Notes: generated from the sequence alone by a model not told the origin. DNA of 64,000 nt from Allobacillus halotolerans (GCF_028743495.1 NZ_CP117968.1), one strand, 5' to 3'. Numbered from the stretch's first letter, positions 26,868 to 35,635 are shown. Translations and numbers: made by a program.

Positions 26868-28199
26868 ATGATTAAAACATATAAATCGTTAACAGCTATC
26901 GTGATGGCAACTGTTTTATTAATGGCTTCTTTTATGGTGAGTCCGCTAAAGACTTACGCCCAATTAGATAACTTGAGTGCTGAATCAGCTATATTGGTTG
27001 ATGCCACTACAGGAGAGGTCCTTTACGCGAAGAACGCGGATGAAGCTTTGCCACCAGCAAGTATGACAAAAATGATGACAGAATATCTCGTTTTGGAAGC
27101 TATTGAAGAAGGCGAGATCAGCTGGGATACACGTACAGAAATCAGTGAATATGCGTACTCTATTTCCGCGAATAATTCATTTTCAGGCGTAGGATTGCGT
27201 TTGGATCATGAATATACAGTCGAGCAGCTATATGAAGCAATGGCAATCAATTCAGATAATGCAACGAGCATTGCTTTAGCAGAGTTAATTGCTGGTTCAG
27301 AAGGTGAATTCGTGAAACTCATGAATCAAAAGGCTGAAGAAATGGGTTTGCCTGATGCTAAATTTGTGAATTCTACGGGCTTGGATAATAAAGACTTAAA
27401 TGGAAAACACCCGGAAGGCACAAAAGCAGATGATACTAATTTACTGTCTGCACGTTCGACAGCGATGCTAGCTTACCATCTCGTAAATGATTTCGACCAA
27501 GCATTAGAGATCTCTAGTATTCCGAAAAAAGAATTTGAAGACCAGGAAATGGTCAATTGGAACTGGATGCTTCCAGGGATGGACAGTCAAAACTTCGAAC
27601 AATTTACGTACGAAGGAATGGATGGATTAAAAACAGGTTTTACCGATTTGGCAGGATACTCCTTTGCTGGTACAGCGAAACAAGATGATACACGATTGAT
27701 CTCTGTTGTCATGCGTACGGATAGCATTGAAGAACGGTTTAACCAAACCGCGAAATTGTTGGATTACGGATTTAATGACTTCAGTAGGGAAACATTGTAT
27801 GAAGCGGGTCACCAAATTGAAGGTGAATCTACAATCCCTGTTTATCGTGGCAAACAAGATACGGTTCAAATAGAGTCAGCTGAAGCAATTGAAAAAATGG
27901 TACGCAACGGCGATCAAGAAAACTACTCCGTCAGTTACGAATTCGATGAAGAAATGTTAAATGAAGAAGGGGAATTAAAAGCGCCAGTCGAAAAAGGGAC
28001 AGAAGTTGGTCGTATGGTGCTAACTTATTCAGGTGATCATGACTACGGAAACATCGATACCCAAGACCAAGAGTCGATCTCTGTTCCCCTTGTCACAAGT
28101 GATGATGTCGAGCAATCCAACTGGTTCGTTCGATTATTCCTCACGATTGGTGATTTCTTTGTCGGTCTATTCGATAGCATAAAAGGGTTATTTTCATAA
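26868..28199 (+). CDS. dacA: D-alanyl-D-alanine carboxypeptidase DacA (PBP5)
   Basis: Membrane-anchored low-molecular-weight penicillin-binding protein that removes the last D-alanine from peptidoglycan stem peptides. A signal peptide ends near TYA-Q31. Catalytic motifs are SMTK (Ser65-Lys68), SDN and KTG. A beta-rich C-terminal domain and an amphipathic anchor (WFVRLFLTIGDFFVGLFDSI) complete it. Length 443 from the ATG behind TTGGAGG; 23 earlier codons in frame are rejected. A TATAAT box lies about 50 bp upstream. guaB, its usual upstream neighbour in B. subtilis, is absent. Confidence 0.96.
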   Translation: MIKTYKSLTAIVMATVLLMASFMVSPLKTYAQLDNLSAESAILVDATTGEVLYAKNADEALPPASMTKMMTEYLVLEAIEEGEISWDTRTEISEYAYSISANNSFSGVGLRLDHEYTVEQLYEAMAINSDNATSIALAELIAGSEGEFVKLMNQKAEEMGLPDAKFVNSTGLDNKDLNGKHPEGTKADDTNLLSARSTAMLAYHLVNDFDQALEISSIPKKEFEDQEMVNWNWMLPGMDSQNFEQFTYEGMDGLKTGFTDLAGYSFAGTAKQDDTRLISVVMRTDSIEERFNQTAKLLDYGFNDFSRETLYEAGHQIEGESTIPVYRGKQDTVQIESAEAIEKMVRNGDQENYSVSYEFDEEMLNEEGELKAPVEKGTEVGRMVLTYSGDHDYGNIDTQDQESISVPLVTSDDVEQSNWFVRLFLTIGDFFVGLFDSIKGLFS

Positions 28200-28234
28200 T
28201 GACTTGCAAAATGTGCATACTACCGATATATTAA

Positions 28235-28482
28235 TGGTAATAGTGAACTGAAAAGCAATGATAGGAACTAGTAATAGTGAGCGTTTCTTCAGAGAGCTGG
28301 TGGTTGCTGTGAACCAGTGAAACTCCGCTATGAATCCATCCTTGAGCTGATTGGCGAAAGCGATGCATAAGTCAATCCGGTCAAGCACCGTTAAAGCTTC
28401 CGAGTTGGGAGTATCTCTCCAACAAGGGTGGTAACGCGGGTATACAGCTCGTCCCTTCATTTACAGGGACGGGCTTTTTTAT
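28235..28482 (+). promoter_or_regulatory. serine T-box leader of serS
   Basis: Contains the T-box core AAGGGTGGTAACGCGGG (28424-28440), which pairs with the uncharged tRNA 3' end, and an upstream Stem I region with AGTGA-type sequence. A terminator stem (CTCGTCCCT/AGGGACGGG plus T-run, 28446-28482) follows. A likely serine specifier codon is TCC at 28335-28337. Uncharged tRNA-Ser should switch serS on. The codon assignment is by inspection. Confidence 0.92.
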
Positions 28483-28504
28483 ATTTCATGAGGGAGGATT
28501 CTAT

Positions 28505-29794
28505 ATGTTAGAACTGAAATATTTGCGCAGTCATTTTGCTGAGATTAAAAAAAGACTACAGCATCGTGGCGAAGATTTATCTGATTTGGATCATTTTGAT
28601 GATATGGACCGCAAACGACGCACATTGATTCAAGAAACCGAGGAATTGAAAGCACGACGGAATCAAGTATCAAAAGACATTTCACAATTGAAAAAAGAAA
28701 AACAGGATGCGGACCACTTAATCAAAGAGATGCGTGAAGTAGGCGATCGCATTAAAGCAATTGATCACGAGTTAAAGGAAGTTGAGGAAAAGTTAAATCA
28801 CTTACTCCTCTCCATCCCGAATATTCCGCATGAGTCAGTCCCATTTGGCGAAGATGAGGATGATAATATGTTGGCCCGTGACTGGGGCGAGGTTCGTGAT
28901 TTTGGGTTTGAACCAAAACCGCACTGGGATTTGGCAACAGAGTTGGATATCCTTGATTTTGAACGAGCAGCAAAAGTGACTGGAAGCCGGTTTGTCTTTT
29001 ATAAAGGATTGGGCGCTCGCTTAGAACGTGCTTTATTAAACTTCATGATGGATTTACATGCCGATCAGCATGGCTATACGGAAATGTTGCCACCGCAGAT
29101 TGTTAACCGTGACAGCTTAACAGGAACAGGTCAGCTTCCTAAATTTGCTGAAGATGTCTTTAAGCTAGAAGAACTGGATTATTTCCTGATACCTACTGCA
29201 GAAGTACCAGTAACAAACTATCATCGGGATGAAATATTGGATATCGATGATCTACCAAAGAAATATGTTGCATACAGCGCAAATTTCCGTTCTGAAGCGG
29301 GTTCTGCAGGTCGAGATACGCGTGGCTTGATTCGACAGCATCAATTCAACAAAGTGGAACTCGTTCAATTTGTGAAGCCTGAAGAGTCGTATGAAGCATT
29401 AGAAAATCTAACAGGAAATGCGGAGAAAGTACTTCAATTGTTGAAACTTCCTTACCGGGTAATGAGTATGTGTACAGGTGATTTAGGATTTACTGCCGCT
29501 AAAAAGTACGATATTGAAGTTTGGATTCCAAGCTACGAAACTTATCGTGAAATTTCTTCTTGTTCTAACTTTGAGGCATTCCAAGCGCGTCGTGCAGGTA
29601 TTCGCTTCCGTCGTGAGCAAGGCGGGAAGCCAGAATACGTCCATACATTGAATGGATCTGGATTGGCGATTGGCAGAACAGTTGCAGCCATCTTAGAAAA
29701 CTACCAAGAAGAAGATGGGTCAATTACGATTCCAGAAGTTTTACGACCGTATATGGGCGGTTTAGAGACGATTACAGCGCCAGATGAAGAGTAG
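28505..29794 (+). CDS. serS: seryl-tRNA synthetase
   Basis: Class II synthetase that charges tRNA-Ser. The N-terminal antiparallel coiled coil (about residues 30-100, rich in K/E) grips the long variable arm of tRNA-Ser. The catalytic core has the motif 2 region FRSEAGSAGRDTRGLIRQHQF and the motif 3 region NGSGLAIGRTVAAILENYQ. Length 429 is normal; start behind GAGGGAGG. It is preceded by its T-box and is near the tRNA-Ser gene. Confidence 0.97.
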   Translation: MLELKYLRSHFAEIKKRLQHRGEDLSDLDHFDDMDRKRRTLIQETEELKARRNQVSKDISQLKKEKQDADHLIKEMREVGDRIKAIDHELKEVEEKLNHLLLSIPNIPHESVPFGEDEDDNMLARDWGEVRDFGFEPKPHWDLATELDILDFERAAKVTGSRFVFYKGLGARLERALLNFMMDLHADQHGYTEMLPPQIVNRDSLTGTGQLPKFAEDVFKLEELDYFLIPTAEVPVTNYHRDEILDIDDLPKKYVAYSANFRSEAGSAGRDTRGLIRQHQFNKVELVQFVKPEESYEALENLTGNAEKVLQLLKLPYRVMSMCTGDLGFTAAKKYDIEVWIPSYETYREISSCSNFEAFQARRAGIRFRREQGGKPEYVHTLNGSGLAIGRTVAAILENYQEEDGSITIPEVLRPYMGGLETITAPDEE

Positions 29795-29834
29795 AAATAA
29801 CTAATTAAATGTTTATAAAGGAAAATTAAAGTGG

Positions 29835-30167
29835 CTGGGACAAAAGTTCTCAGATACGAACATTCTAATTTAGTGTGTCGGAAATACCCGCTTCGGAAAT
29901 ATACTCCGCTTTTACCCACAGGGCATAAGGCGACATCTGCGGTAAACCGCAGTGTCTTCTATATCGCAGGCAGCTGTTGAGCCTCCTCGTGCTTCGCACT
30001 GCGGGGTCTCACCTAGGCTTTTGCTCCCGACGCCCAGGACGGGCTAGTGTCAACGTTGGCCACAGGACGTGGCCGCATTTAGTTGACCGCAGAAGTCTCC
30101 GTATATTTCCTACGCTAAGTTAGATTGTGACTCGTATTTCTGAGTTTATAACTTTGATTTGTCCCAG
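29835..30167 (+). repeat. GC-rich interspersed element with CTGGGACAAA inverted ends (element B)
   Basis: Bounded by CTGGGACAAA and TTTGTCCCAG, with a further partly palindromic stretch of about 60 bp at each end (for example CGGAAATATAC against GTATATTTCC). The core holds two modules shared with the element at 34596-34909: a hairpin near GACATCTGCGG/CCGCAGTGTC, and a block around GTTGGCCACAGGACGTGGCC. Its outer ends differ from elements A and C. No gene. Confidence 0.82.
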
Positions 30168-30175
30168 TCTCTTCT

Positions 30176-30544
30176 TTAATTAATTTTAAGAATTACTGAT
30201 TCAATTGATTCAAAACTTTTTATTTTTACAAACGCATCTTGCAGTGAATTGTCTTGTTTTTCATCTGAAAACGTTAAAGTTATCCTACCATCATTTTCTT
30301 CTAATTCAACTTTACTATATACCTTTGAATGACCATAAATGTAGTGACGGTTGTTAATTTCATCATTTACTTCATAGGTACGTATCGGTGTTTGGTCTGG
30401 TTCATTTAACCATTTTTGAACTTCAGCTTGATCCTCTTTCTCAATGGAATCTAGTCCATACTCATATGAGAATGAAGCTTCGCTATCCGTACAACCCATT
30501 AATAAAAAGATAGCTAATAAAGAAATAAGTAACTTGAACTTCAT
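30176..30544 (-). CDS. small putative lipoprotein, unknown function
   Basis: 122 residues with a lipoprotein signal peptide (KFKLLISLLAIFLLMGC, lipobox LMGC) and then an acidic, mostly beta-type domain with no family I recognise. The ATG six bases after GGAGG is chosen; the frame opens five codons earlier. It is a single gene, convergent with serS across element B and not obviously part of an operon. Confidence 0.7.
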   Translation of the reverse strand: MKFKLLISLLAIFLLMGCTDSEASFSYEYGLDSIEKEDQAEVQKWLNEPDQTPIRTYEVNDEINNRHYIYGHSKVYSKVELEENDGRITLTFSDEKQDNSLQDAFVKIKSFESIESVILKIN

Positions 30545-30777
30545 GAGCATCCTCCACAAACTTCTTATTTAACAATTATCCGTTAGTAAAAAAGTTCTTC
30601 ACAATCTCTTGTTTTAAATTTTAACTTATAAATTTCATTTATTCCATCTTATGTAAACGATATTTTTTCCATCATTGGATAGAAAAAAAGATCTAAATAA
30701 ACTTTTTATAAAAAAAATCACTAATTCGGTTGCTTAAACTTTTCGCATATGATATATTTTTAAAGTGTCAGCCAAAC

Positions 30778-30870
30778 GGAGGAGTACCCAAGCCTGGCTG
30801 AAGGGAGCGGTCTTGAAAACCGCCAGGGGCTTTGCGGCCCGCGGGGGTTCGAATCCCTCCTCCTCCGCCA
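30778..30870 (+). tRNA. trnS-Ser: tRNA-Ser (UGA)
   Basis: Acceptor arms GGAGGAG and CTCCTCC with discriminator G and encoded CCA. The anticodon loop is CTTGAAA with anticodon TGA (30814-30816), the long class II variable arm contains GGGGCTTTGCGGCCC, and the T arm is GGGGGTTCGAATCCC. It sits between serS and dck as in B. subtilis. The 233 bp between the preceding lipoprotein gene and this tRNA are AT-rich with nothing else recognisable. Confidence 0.97.
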
Positions 30871-30885
30871 TAATATTACAAGCCA

Positions 30886-30925
30886 AGCAGGCTAGTCTTT
30901 TGAATAAGGACTAGTCTGTTTTTAA
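30886..30925 (+). terminator. terminator of tRNA-Ser
   Basis: CTAGTC and GACTAG form the stem core, extended by G-T pairs, followed by GTTTTTA. Confidence 0.7.
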
Positions 30926-30973
30926 TTTGTAGGGAGCTTTCAACGGTTGCCCGAATTCCTCGTCATTCAGAAG

Positions 30974-31137
30974 CTTCAACATTCATTAGCTTTGCTTCAA
31001 CACTTATTTGGACTTCTTCAACATTCATTAGTTCGTCTTCAACACTTAAATGAGCTTCTTCAACATTAATTGGATCGTCTTCAACATTGATTTAAAAACC
31101 TTCAACACTAATTAGCATATCTTCAACATTTAGCATA
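30974..31137. repeat. 21-bp tandem array (CTTCAACA family)
   Basis: Eight units start at 30974, 30995, 31016, 31037, 31058, 31079, 31100 and 31121, every interval exactly 21 bp. Each begins CTTCAACATT or CTTCAACACT; the remaining 11 bases differ from unit to unit. It lies between the tRNA-Ser terminator and the dck terminator. On the minus strand one frame reads as heptads of the type (N/S)VE(D/E)xx(L/I/M), broken by a stop codon. Confidence 0.88.
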
Positions 31138-31166
31138 AAAAAGGCACCGACCGAAGTCAGTGCCTA
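31137..31166 (-). terminator. terminator of dgk-dck
   Basis: Minus-strand stem AGGCACTGACTTCGGTCGGTGCCT with a T-run after it. Confidence 0.85.
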
Positions 31167-31211
31167 GTTATTTATATGATTGTTACTCAATTTATGAATT
31201 AATAAATGAAG

Positions 31212-31883
31212 TTATGATCGCATTAATTTTCTCGATGTTTGAATCGATTTGCCGATTCGTTCCAACAATGGTTCGATGGATTGTTCATGATTCAAGAGAT
31301 CATAATCATTGATGTTCACACGCATTACTGGGCACGTATTAAAATTGTTGATCCAATGTTCGTAACGTTCGTACATCTCTTTCCAATATTCCACAGGTGT
31401 TTCTTGTTCCATCTTTCTTCCGCGAGCTTGGATTCGGTCAAGTATATCTTCGAAAGATCCCTCCAAATAAATGAGTAAATCTGGATGTGGAAAGTATGGT
31501 GTCATGACCATGGCATCAAAAAGATTTTTATACGTATCGTAATCTGTAGGGGTCATTGTTCCTTTGTCGTAATGCATTTTTGCAAATATGCCTGTATCTT
31601 CATAGATGGAGCGATCTTGCACAAAACCGCCACCGTATTCAAAAATTCGTTTTTGCTCTTTAAAACGCTCTGCCAAGAAATAAACTTGTAAATGAAAACT
31701 CCAACGCTCAAAGTCTTTATAAAATTGATCCAAATAGGGATTCCCGTCTACTTTTTCGAATGATGTTTTGAAGTCAAGATGATTGGCCAGTGCTGAAGTT
31801 AAAGTAGACTTTCCTACGCCAACAGTTCCGGCTACAGTAATGACAGCATTTGACGGAATGCCAAATGTCGTTAGTTGATTCAT
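31212..31883 (-). CDS. dck: deoxyadenosine/deoxycytidine kinase
   Basis: Salvages deoxyadenosine and deoxycytidine by phosphorylating the 5' hydroxyl. P-loop AGTVGVGKST near residue 18, then ERWSFHLQVYFLAERFKEQ and the DRSIYED substrate/catalytic block, with the LID arginines in RIQARGRKME. At 223 residues it closely matches B. subtilis Dck. Its start overlaps the stop of the neighbouring kinase gene by four bases, so the pair is one transcript. Confidence 0.94.
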   Translation of the reverse strand: MNQLTTFGIPSNAVITVAGTVGVGKSTLTSALANHLDFKTSFEKVDGNPYLDQFYKDFERWSFHLQVYFLAERFKEQKRIFEYGGGFVQDRSIYEDTGIFAKMHYDKGTMTPTDYDTYKNLFDAMVMTPYFPHPDLLIYLEGSFEDILDRIQARGRKMEQETPVEYWKEMYERYEHWINNFNTCPVMRVNINDYDLLNHEQSIEPLLERIGKSIQTSRKLMRS

Positions 31884-32524
31884 GAAATAACTTCTCCTTT
31901 AAATATATGTTTTTCAACGATTGAGAGAATCTCATCCAGATCTGAGTTGTTCTTAACGAAATCCAATTTGTCGCCATCTAAACGGATAACTGGAATATCT
32001 GGGTGGTTCTGTTCAAATTCAATCATAAAATCCTCATAATCTTGTCTGATTTGTTCTAAGTAGGAAGCTTGGATATTTTGTTCGACTTCTCTGCCACGAA
32101 GCTGTATGCGTTCGATTAAGGTATCTAAACTAGCCGTTAAGTAAATGAGTACATTTGGTTTTGGATGCCCTTCGGTGAGAATATCATACACTTTGCGGTA
32201 CTTCTCGTATTGTTCTTCTTTCAATGTACGTTTCGCAAAAATGGTATTTTTAAAAATATGATAATCAGAAACAACCGGTTTTCCAGCATTTAAATAATGC
32301 TTTTGAATATCTTCCAATTGTTTATATCGATTACAAAGGAAAAACATCTCTGTTTGGAAGCTCCATTCCTCAATATTCTCGTAAAACTTTTCGAGAAATG
32401 GGTTTTCTTCGACGATTTCCCGTAATAAATGATAGTAAAAATGAGAAGCTATTTTATTTGAAAGAGAGGTTTTCCCTACTCCAATCGGTCCTTCAACAGC
32501 GATAAAAGGTACTTGCTGATTCAT
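31880..32524 (-). CDS. dgk: deoxyguanosine kinase
   Basis: Purine deoxynucleoside kinase of the same fold as Dck. P-loop EGPIGVGKTS near residue 11, EEWSFQTEMFFLCNRYKQLED, then SDYHIFKNTIFA (the family D-Y-H in place of D-R-S marks the Dgk branch) and RIQLRGREVE. Length 214. Start behind GGAGG. First gene of dgk-dck, divergent from the coat gene across 180 bp in which I see nothing beyond possible promoters. Confidence 0.93.
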   Translation of the reverse strand: MNQQVPFIAVEGPIGVGKTSLSNKIASHFYYHLLREIVEENPFLEKFYENIEEWSFQTEMFFLCNRYKQLEDIQKHYLNAGKPVVSDYHIFKNTIFAKRTLKEEQYEKYRKVYDILTEGHPKPNVLIYLTASLDTLIERIQLRGREVEQNIQASYLEQIRQDYEDFMIEFEQNHPDIPVIRLDGDKLDFVKNNSDLDEILSIVEKHIFKGEVIS

Positions 32525-32704
32525 CTAAATCCTCCATTCAACTCATGAAAATTTATTGTCTTATCATCATACCAAAAATCACAATAAAATTGGACGGTTT
32601 TCGACAAATAGAGAAAATGATTGATTGTCCTATTTGACTCACCTATACCAAAGGGAAGCTGGTACATAAGGTAGTAGTGAATCAAATAATTAAGAGGTGA
32701 TTAT

Positions 32705-33310
32705 ATGGGTTTTTATGAAGATGAATTAGATCCTTCGTTCAACGAAGGCGATTGTGGAGAATGTGGCGGCCATTGTGGCGATCAGGATTGTGTTTGTAGA
32801 ACATTAAGACACATCGTGAGAGCTCAAGCGGCTACCAATAATAATGGTGGCGATTGTCAATATGGTTGTAAGCAATCCATTAAGGACCTGCTTTCCCCAA
32901 CTCAGGATGTTGGAGGGAATGATACGGTTCCATTCGTTCTATACTGTGAAGGAACTTGTGAGCCGTTTATCGGGCAAAGTGTCCTGCAAGCAATGGTAGG
33001 AGGAAATCGTGTTTTTCAATGTTTTGAATCACCGATTTTCCGTGTCAATAAAGTAAAAGACAATTGCTGTGCAGAAATTGAATTGTTGCTTCCTGTGACA
33101 ATGGGAGGTTCTACTCCAGGACCTGGTGGAGATGATGTATGCGATTATTTCCCTGGCAATTCCATTCGAAATCTACAACGTACAGGAATCTGTATCACAG
33201 TTGATTTGAAAAAATTCATGGGCATTTCTTGCTTAGAAGGTGTTGCAACATTACCAGTATCTGACTTTCGTTCTAGACTAAGAAGTAGTGCCGCACGTAA
33301 CGAAGAGTAA
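32705..33310 (+). CDS. CotY/CotZ family spore coat protein
   Basis: Cysteine-rich protein of the outer coat/exosporium basal layer; such proteins self-assemble and cross-link through disulfides. 201 residues with an N-terminal cluster GDCGECGGHCGDQDC and more cysteines through to the ICITVDLKKFMGISCLEG block shared by CotY, CotZ and ExsY. Start behind AAGAGGTG. It stands alone and is closed by a terminator; mother-cell expression is expected but I did not find a convincing sigma-K promoter by eye. Confidence 0.88.
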   Translation: MGFYEDELDPSFNEGDCGECGGHCGDQDCVCRTLRHIVRAQAATNNNGGDCQYGCKQSIKDLLSPTQDVGGNDTVPFVLYCEGTCEPFIGQSVLQAMVGGNRVFQCFESPIFRVNKVKDNCCAEIELLLPVTMGGSTPGPGGDDVCDYFPGNSIRNLQRTGICITVDLKKFMGISCLEGVATLPVSDFRSRLRSSAARNEE

Positions 33311-33338
33311 CAACTAAATTTTATCCTCTTTCAAAGTT

Positions 33339-33369
33339 AAGGCTGTTCCTTAGGGAGCAGCCTTTTTTT
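33339..33369 (+). terminator. terminator of the coat gene
   Basis: AAGGCTGTTCC/GGAGCAGCCTT hairpin followed by a T-run. Confidence 0.88.
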
Positions 33370-33449
33370 AAAATAGTTTTCATATACATACATATACTCA
33401 TTTTGTGGAATGAAACAAGTATAGATACTAATGAAGGGTGATAGAAAAA

Positions 33450-34577
33450 ATGAAACGTTTATCCGTAGAAGAGTTGGCTAAAAAGGTATTGAACAAAGAA
33501 GCGACGGTGCTACTGGATGTACGTAGTGTGGAAGATTTTCAAGATTGGAAGGTCGAAAGTAATCATTTCCAATACGTGAATCATCCGTTTTCTGCTTGGG
33601 ATGGGCAGGTCGACCAGATTGCTTCAGATTTGCCAAGTAAAGACCAAGAGATCGTTGTTATTTGTGCACGAGGAAACAGTTCACAGAAAGCGGCTAAAGC
33701 TCTAATCGAAGCGGGTTATGAAAATGTTTATTCGGTCGAAGGAGGAATGCGTGCTTGGAGTGAGCATTTAGAGCCTGTGAAGATTGGCAATTTAACAGAT
33801 GGCGGAGAATTATATCAATTTGTCCGTTTAGGAAAAGGTTGTCTGTCGTATGTCGTCATGAAAGATCAGGAAGCGGTTATCATTGATCCGACACGTATGA
33901 CAGATAAATTTATAAATTTTACAGATGAGAAAGGTGTAACAATCAAGCATGTCATTGACACACATCTGCATGCCGACCATATATCAGGCGGACATGAATT
34001 AGCTAATCAGACGGATTCAACGTATTGGCTACCTCCAGAGGATGCAGATGAAGTGGTATTCTCTTATGAGCCGCTCGAAAATGAAACCGAAATAACCATA
34101 GGCGATTCACCAGTTAGCATTCAAGCCGTTTATTCACCAGGTCATACGAAAGGTTCGACCTCTTTACTAATTGATAAACAGTACTTGTTAAGTGGAGATA
34201 TTTTGTTTATCGAGTCAATCGGGCGCCCTGACTTGGCAGGTAAAGCAGCTGCCTGGGTCAATGATTTAAGAAACACACTATACGAAAAGTACCCTGATTT
34301 TTCAGATGATCTGATCGTATTACCCGCCCATTATTCGTCTATTGATGAAATGAACGAGAAGGGAACGGTTGCAGAGAAATTAGGTGTCTTATATGAAAAA
34401 AATAAAGGATTACAAGTCGAAGATGCAGAAGAGTTTCAACGAATGGTCACTGAAAACCTTCCGCCGCAACCGAATGATCATGAACGTATCCGACAAGTAA
34501 ATATGGGGAAAGAAAGCGCTGATCCAGAAGAAAGAAGAGAAATGGAAATTGGTCCGAATCGTTGTGCGGTAAAATGA
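33450..34577 (+). CDS. rhodanese-metallo-beta-lactamase fusion (persulfide dioxygenase-like)
   Basis: 375 residues. An N-terminal rhodanese domain carries the active-site cysteine in CARGNSS (Cys72). A metallo-beta-lactamase domain follows, with THLHADHISGG (residues 171-181), then GHTKG and a late PAH. The C-terminal domain resembles ETHE1-type persulfide dioxygenases, so a role in sulfide or persulfide handling is likely. I start at the ATG about 11 bp after GAAGGG; a GTG four codons earlier is possible. The CstB-type fusion I know of has the dioxygenase first, the reverse order. Confidence 0.85.
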   Translation: MKRLSVEELAKKVLNKEATVLLDVRSVEDFQDWKVESNHFQYVNHPFSAWDGQVDQIASDLPSKDQEIVVICARGNSSQKAAKALIEAGYENVYSVEGGMRAWSEHLEPVKIGNLTDGGELYQFVRLGKGCLSYVVMKDQEAVIIDPTRMTDKFINFTDEKGVTIKHVIDTHLHADHISGGHELANQTDSTYWLPPEDADEVVFSYEPLENETEITIGDSPVSIQAVYSPGHTKGSTSLLIDKQYLLSGDILFIESIGRPDLAGKAAAWVNDLRNTLYEKYPDFSDDLIVLPAHYSSIDEMNEKGTVAEKLGVLYEKNKGLQVEDAEEFQRMVTENLPPQPNDHERIRQVNMGKESADPEERREMEIGPNRCAVK

Positions 34578-34595
34578 TTGTCATTAGTAAAAGGC

Positions 34596-34909
34596 TTTGT
34601 TAAGGCTCAGTGATGACTTTCTAATGTTGTAACACTGAGTTGTTGAATTGTGAGAAGCGAAGGTGGCGACTCCTGGTCGACTAAAAGCGGTCACGTCCTG
34701 TGACCAACGTCGACATTAGACCATCCGGGTCGTCACGGGAATAGCACGAGTCTCGAGACCCCGCAGGCCATGGTTTTGGGCCGAGGAGGCTCGAGCCGTG
34801 CCCGCGGTAAAGAAGACACTGCGATTTATCGCAGATGTCGCCCTTATGCCCTTTGGGTAAAAGCGTCCAGCGGTAGCGGATCACAATATCAACAACGGAC
34901 CTTAACAAA
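34596..34909 (-). repeat. GC-rich interspersed element, long form with TTTGTTAAGG inverted ends (element C)
   Basis: Bounded by TTTGTTAAGG and CCTTAACAAA. Read on the minus strand it has the same outer ends and central CGAGCCTCCTCGG and CTGCGGGGTCTCGAG blocks as element A. It also carries two inserted modules shared with element B: a hairpin near GACATCTGCGAT/ATCGCAGTGTC, and a block near GTTGGTCACAGGACGTGACC. No clear target duplication and no transposase. A frame of about 75 codons inside is not a credible gene. Confidence 0.85.
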
Positions 34910-34922
34910 CTAATAAAAAAGT

Positions 34923-34963
34923 AACACCCGTAGTTAATTAAGATGTAATCAACTACGGGTGTT
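34923..34963. terminator. bidirectional terminator
   Basis: AACACCCGTAGTT and AACTACGGGTGTT form a 13-bp stem with T-runs on both sides, between convergent genes. Confidence 0.88.
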
Positions 34964-34989
34964 TTTCTGTTCTTTCTAAGAATATAATT

Positions 34990-35532
34990 TTATTTCCCTT
35001 CAACAAATTCAATAAACGACTCTATTCTCTGGTCAAGAAATTCGAGTGTATTTTGATCGGTCACTTCACCTGTATCTTCATCTATTTTTGTTTGAGCCGT
35101 TGTAATCGTTACTTCATTTGCTCCTGGCGGAAGTACATTAGCTCTCAATGCACTCAACACTTGTCTTAGTTGAAGTTGTGCACGTAGAGTTCCTGCGGTA
35201 CTGATCGAAGCACCAAGAATCATCACCTTTTTATCGATGAATACTTTATCGACACGAGAAGCCCAATCCAATGCGTTTTTCAGGACACCGGGAATAGACC
35301 AGTTGTATTCAGGTGTAATAATGATCACCGCATCCGCTTCTTTAATATTTTGTTTGAAGGTTTTAACAGCTTCTGGCGGATTGTGCTCATCATCTTGATT
35401 GTAAAGTGGAATGTCTTTCAATTCGGCGATGTCTAATGAAATCTTATCCGAATATCTTTGTTGCATAGCCTTAGCTAAGTGCATATTGTACGATTTTTCC
35501 CTAAGGCTACCTACGATGGTAAATACGTTCAT
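34990..35532 (-). CDS. NADPH-dependent FMN reductase family protein
   Basis: Flavodoxin-like oxidoreductase of 180 residues. The phosphate-binding loop is GSLREKSYN near residue 8, followed by TPEYNWSIPGVLKNALDWAS, the family signature for binding FMN and the dimer partner. It probably reduces quinones, azo compounds or flavin with NADPH; the substrate is unknown. Start behind AGGAGG. It lies just downstream of the ykf genes but is separated from ykfD by about 100 bp. Confidence 0.85.
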   Translation of the reverse strand: MNVFTIVGSLREKSYNMHLAKAMQQRYSDKISLDIAELKDIPLYNQDDEHNPPEAVKTFKQNIKEADAVIIITPEYNWSIPGVLKNALDWASRVDKVFIDKKVMILGASISTAGTLRAQLQLRQVLSALRANVLPPGANEVTITTAQTKIDEDTGEVTDQNTLEFLDQRIESFIEFVEGK

Positions 35533-35635
35533 TACTTATCCTCCTAAAGCGATCTAAGTTGCTGAATTCAATTCACCATCTAGTATAGCATGGATTGACT
35601 GCTCTTCCACTTTAACGAGTTTACCTATTCCTTCG

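Noticed and set aside
29835..30167. Insertion sequence with transposase
   Set aside because: Inverted ends exist but the element is only about 330 bp and contains no transposase frame; treated as a non-autonomous repeat.
34681..34908. A 75-codon frame inside element C
   Set aside because: It lies wholly within the repeat element and mirrors its GC-rich modules; no homologous frame exists in element A.
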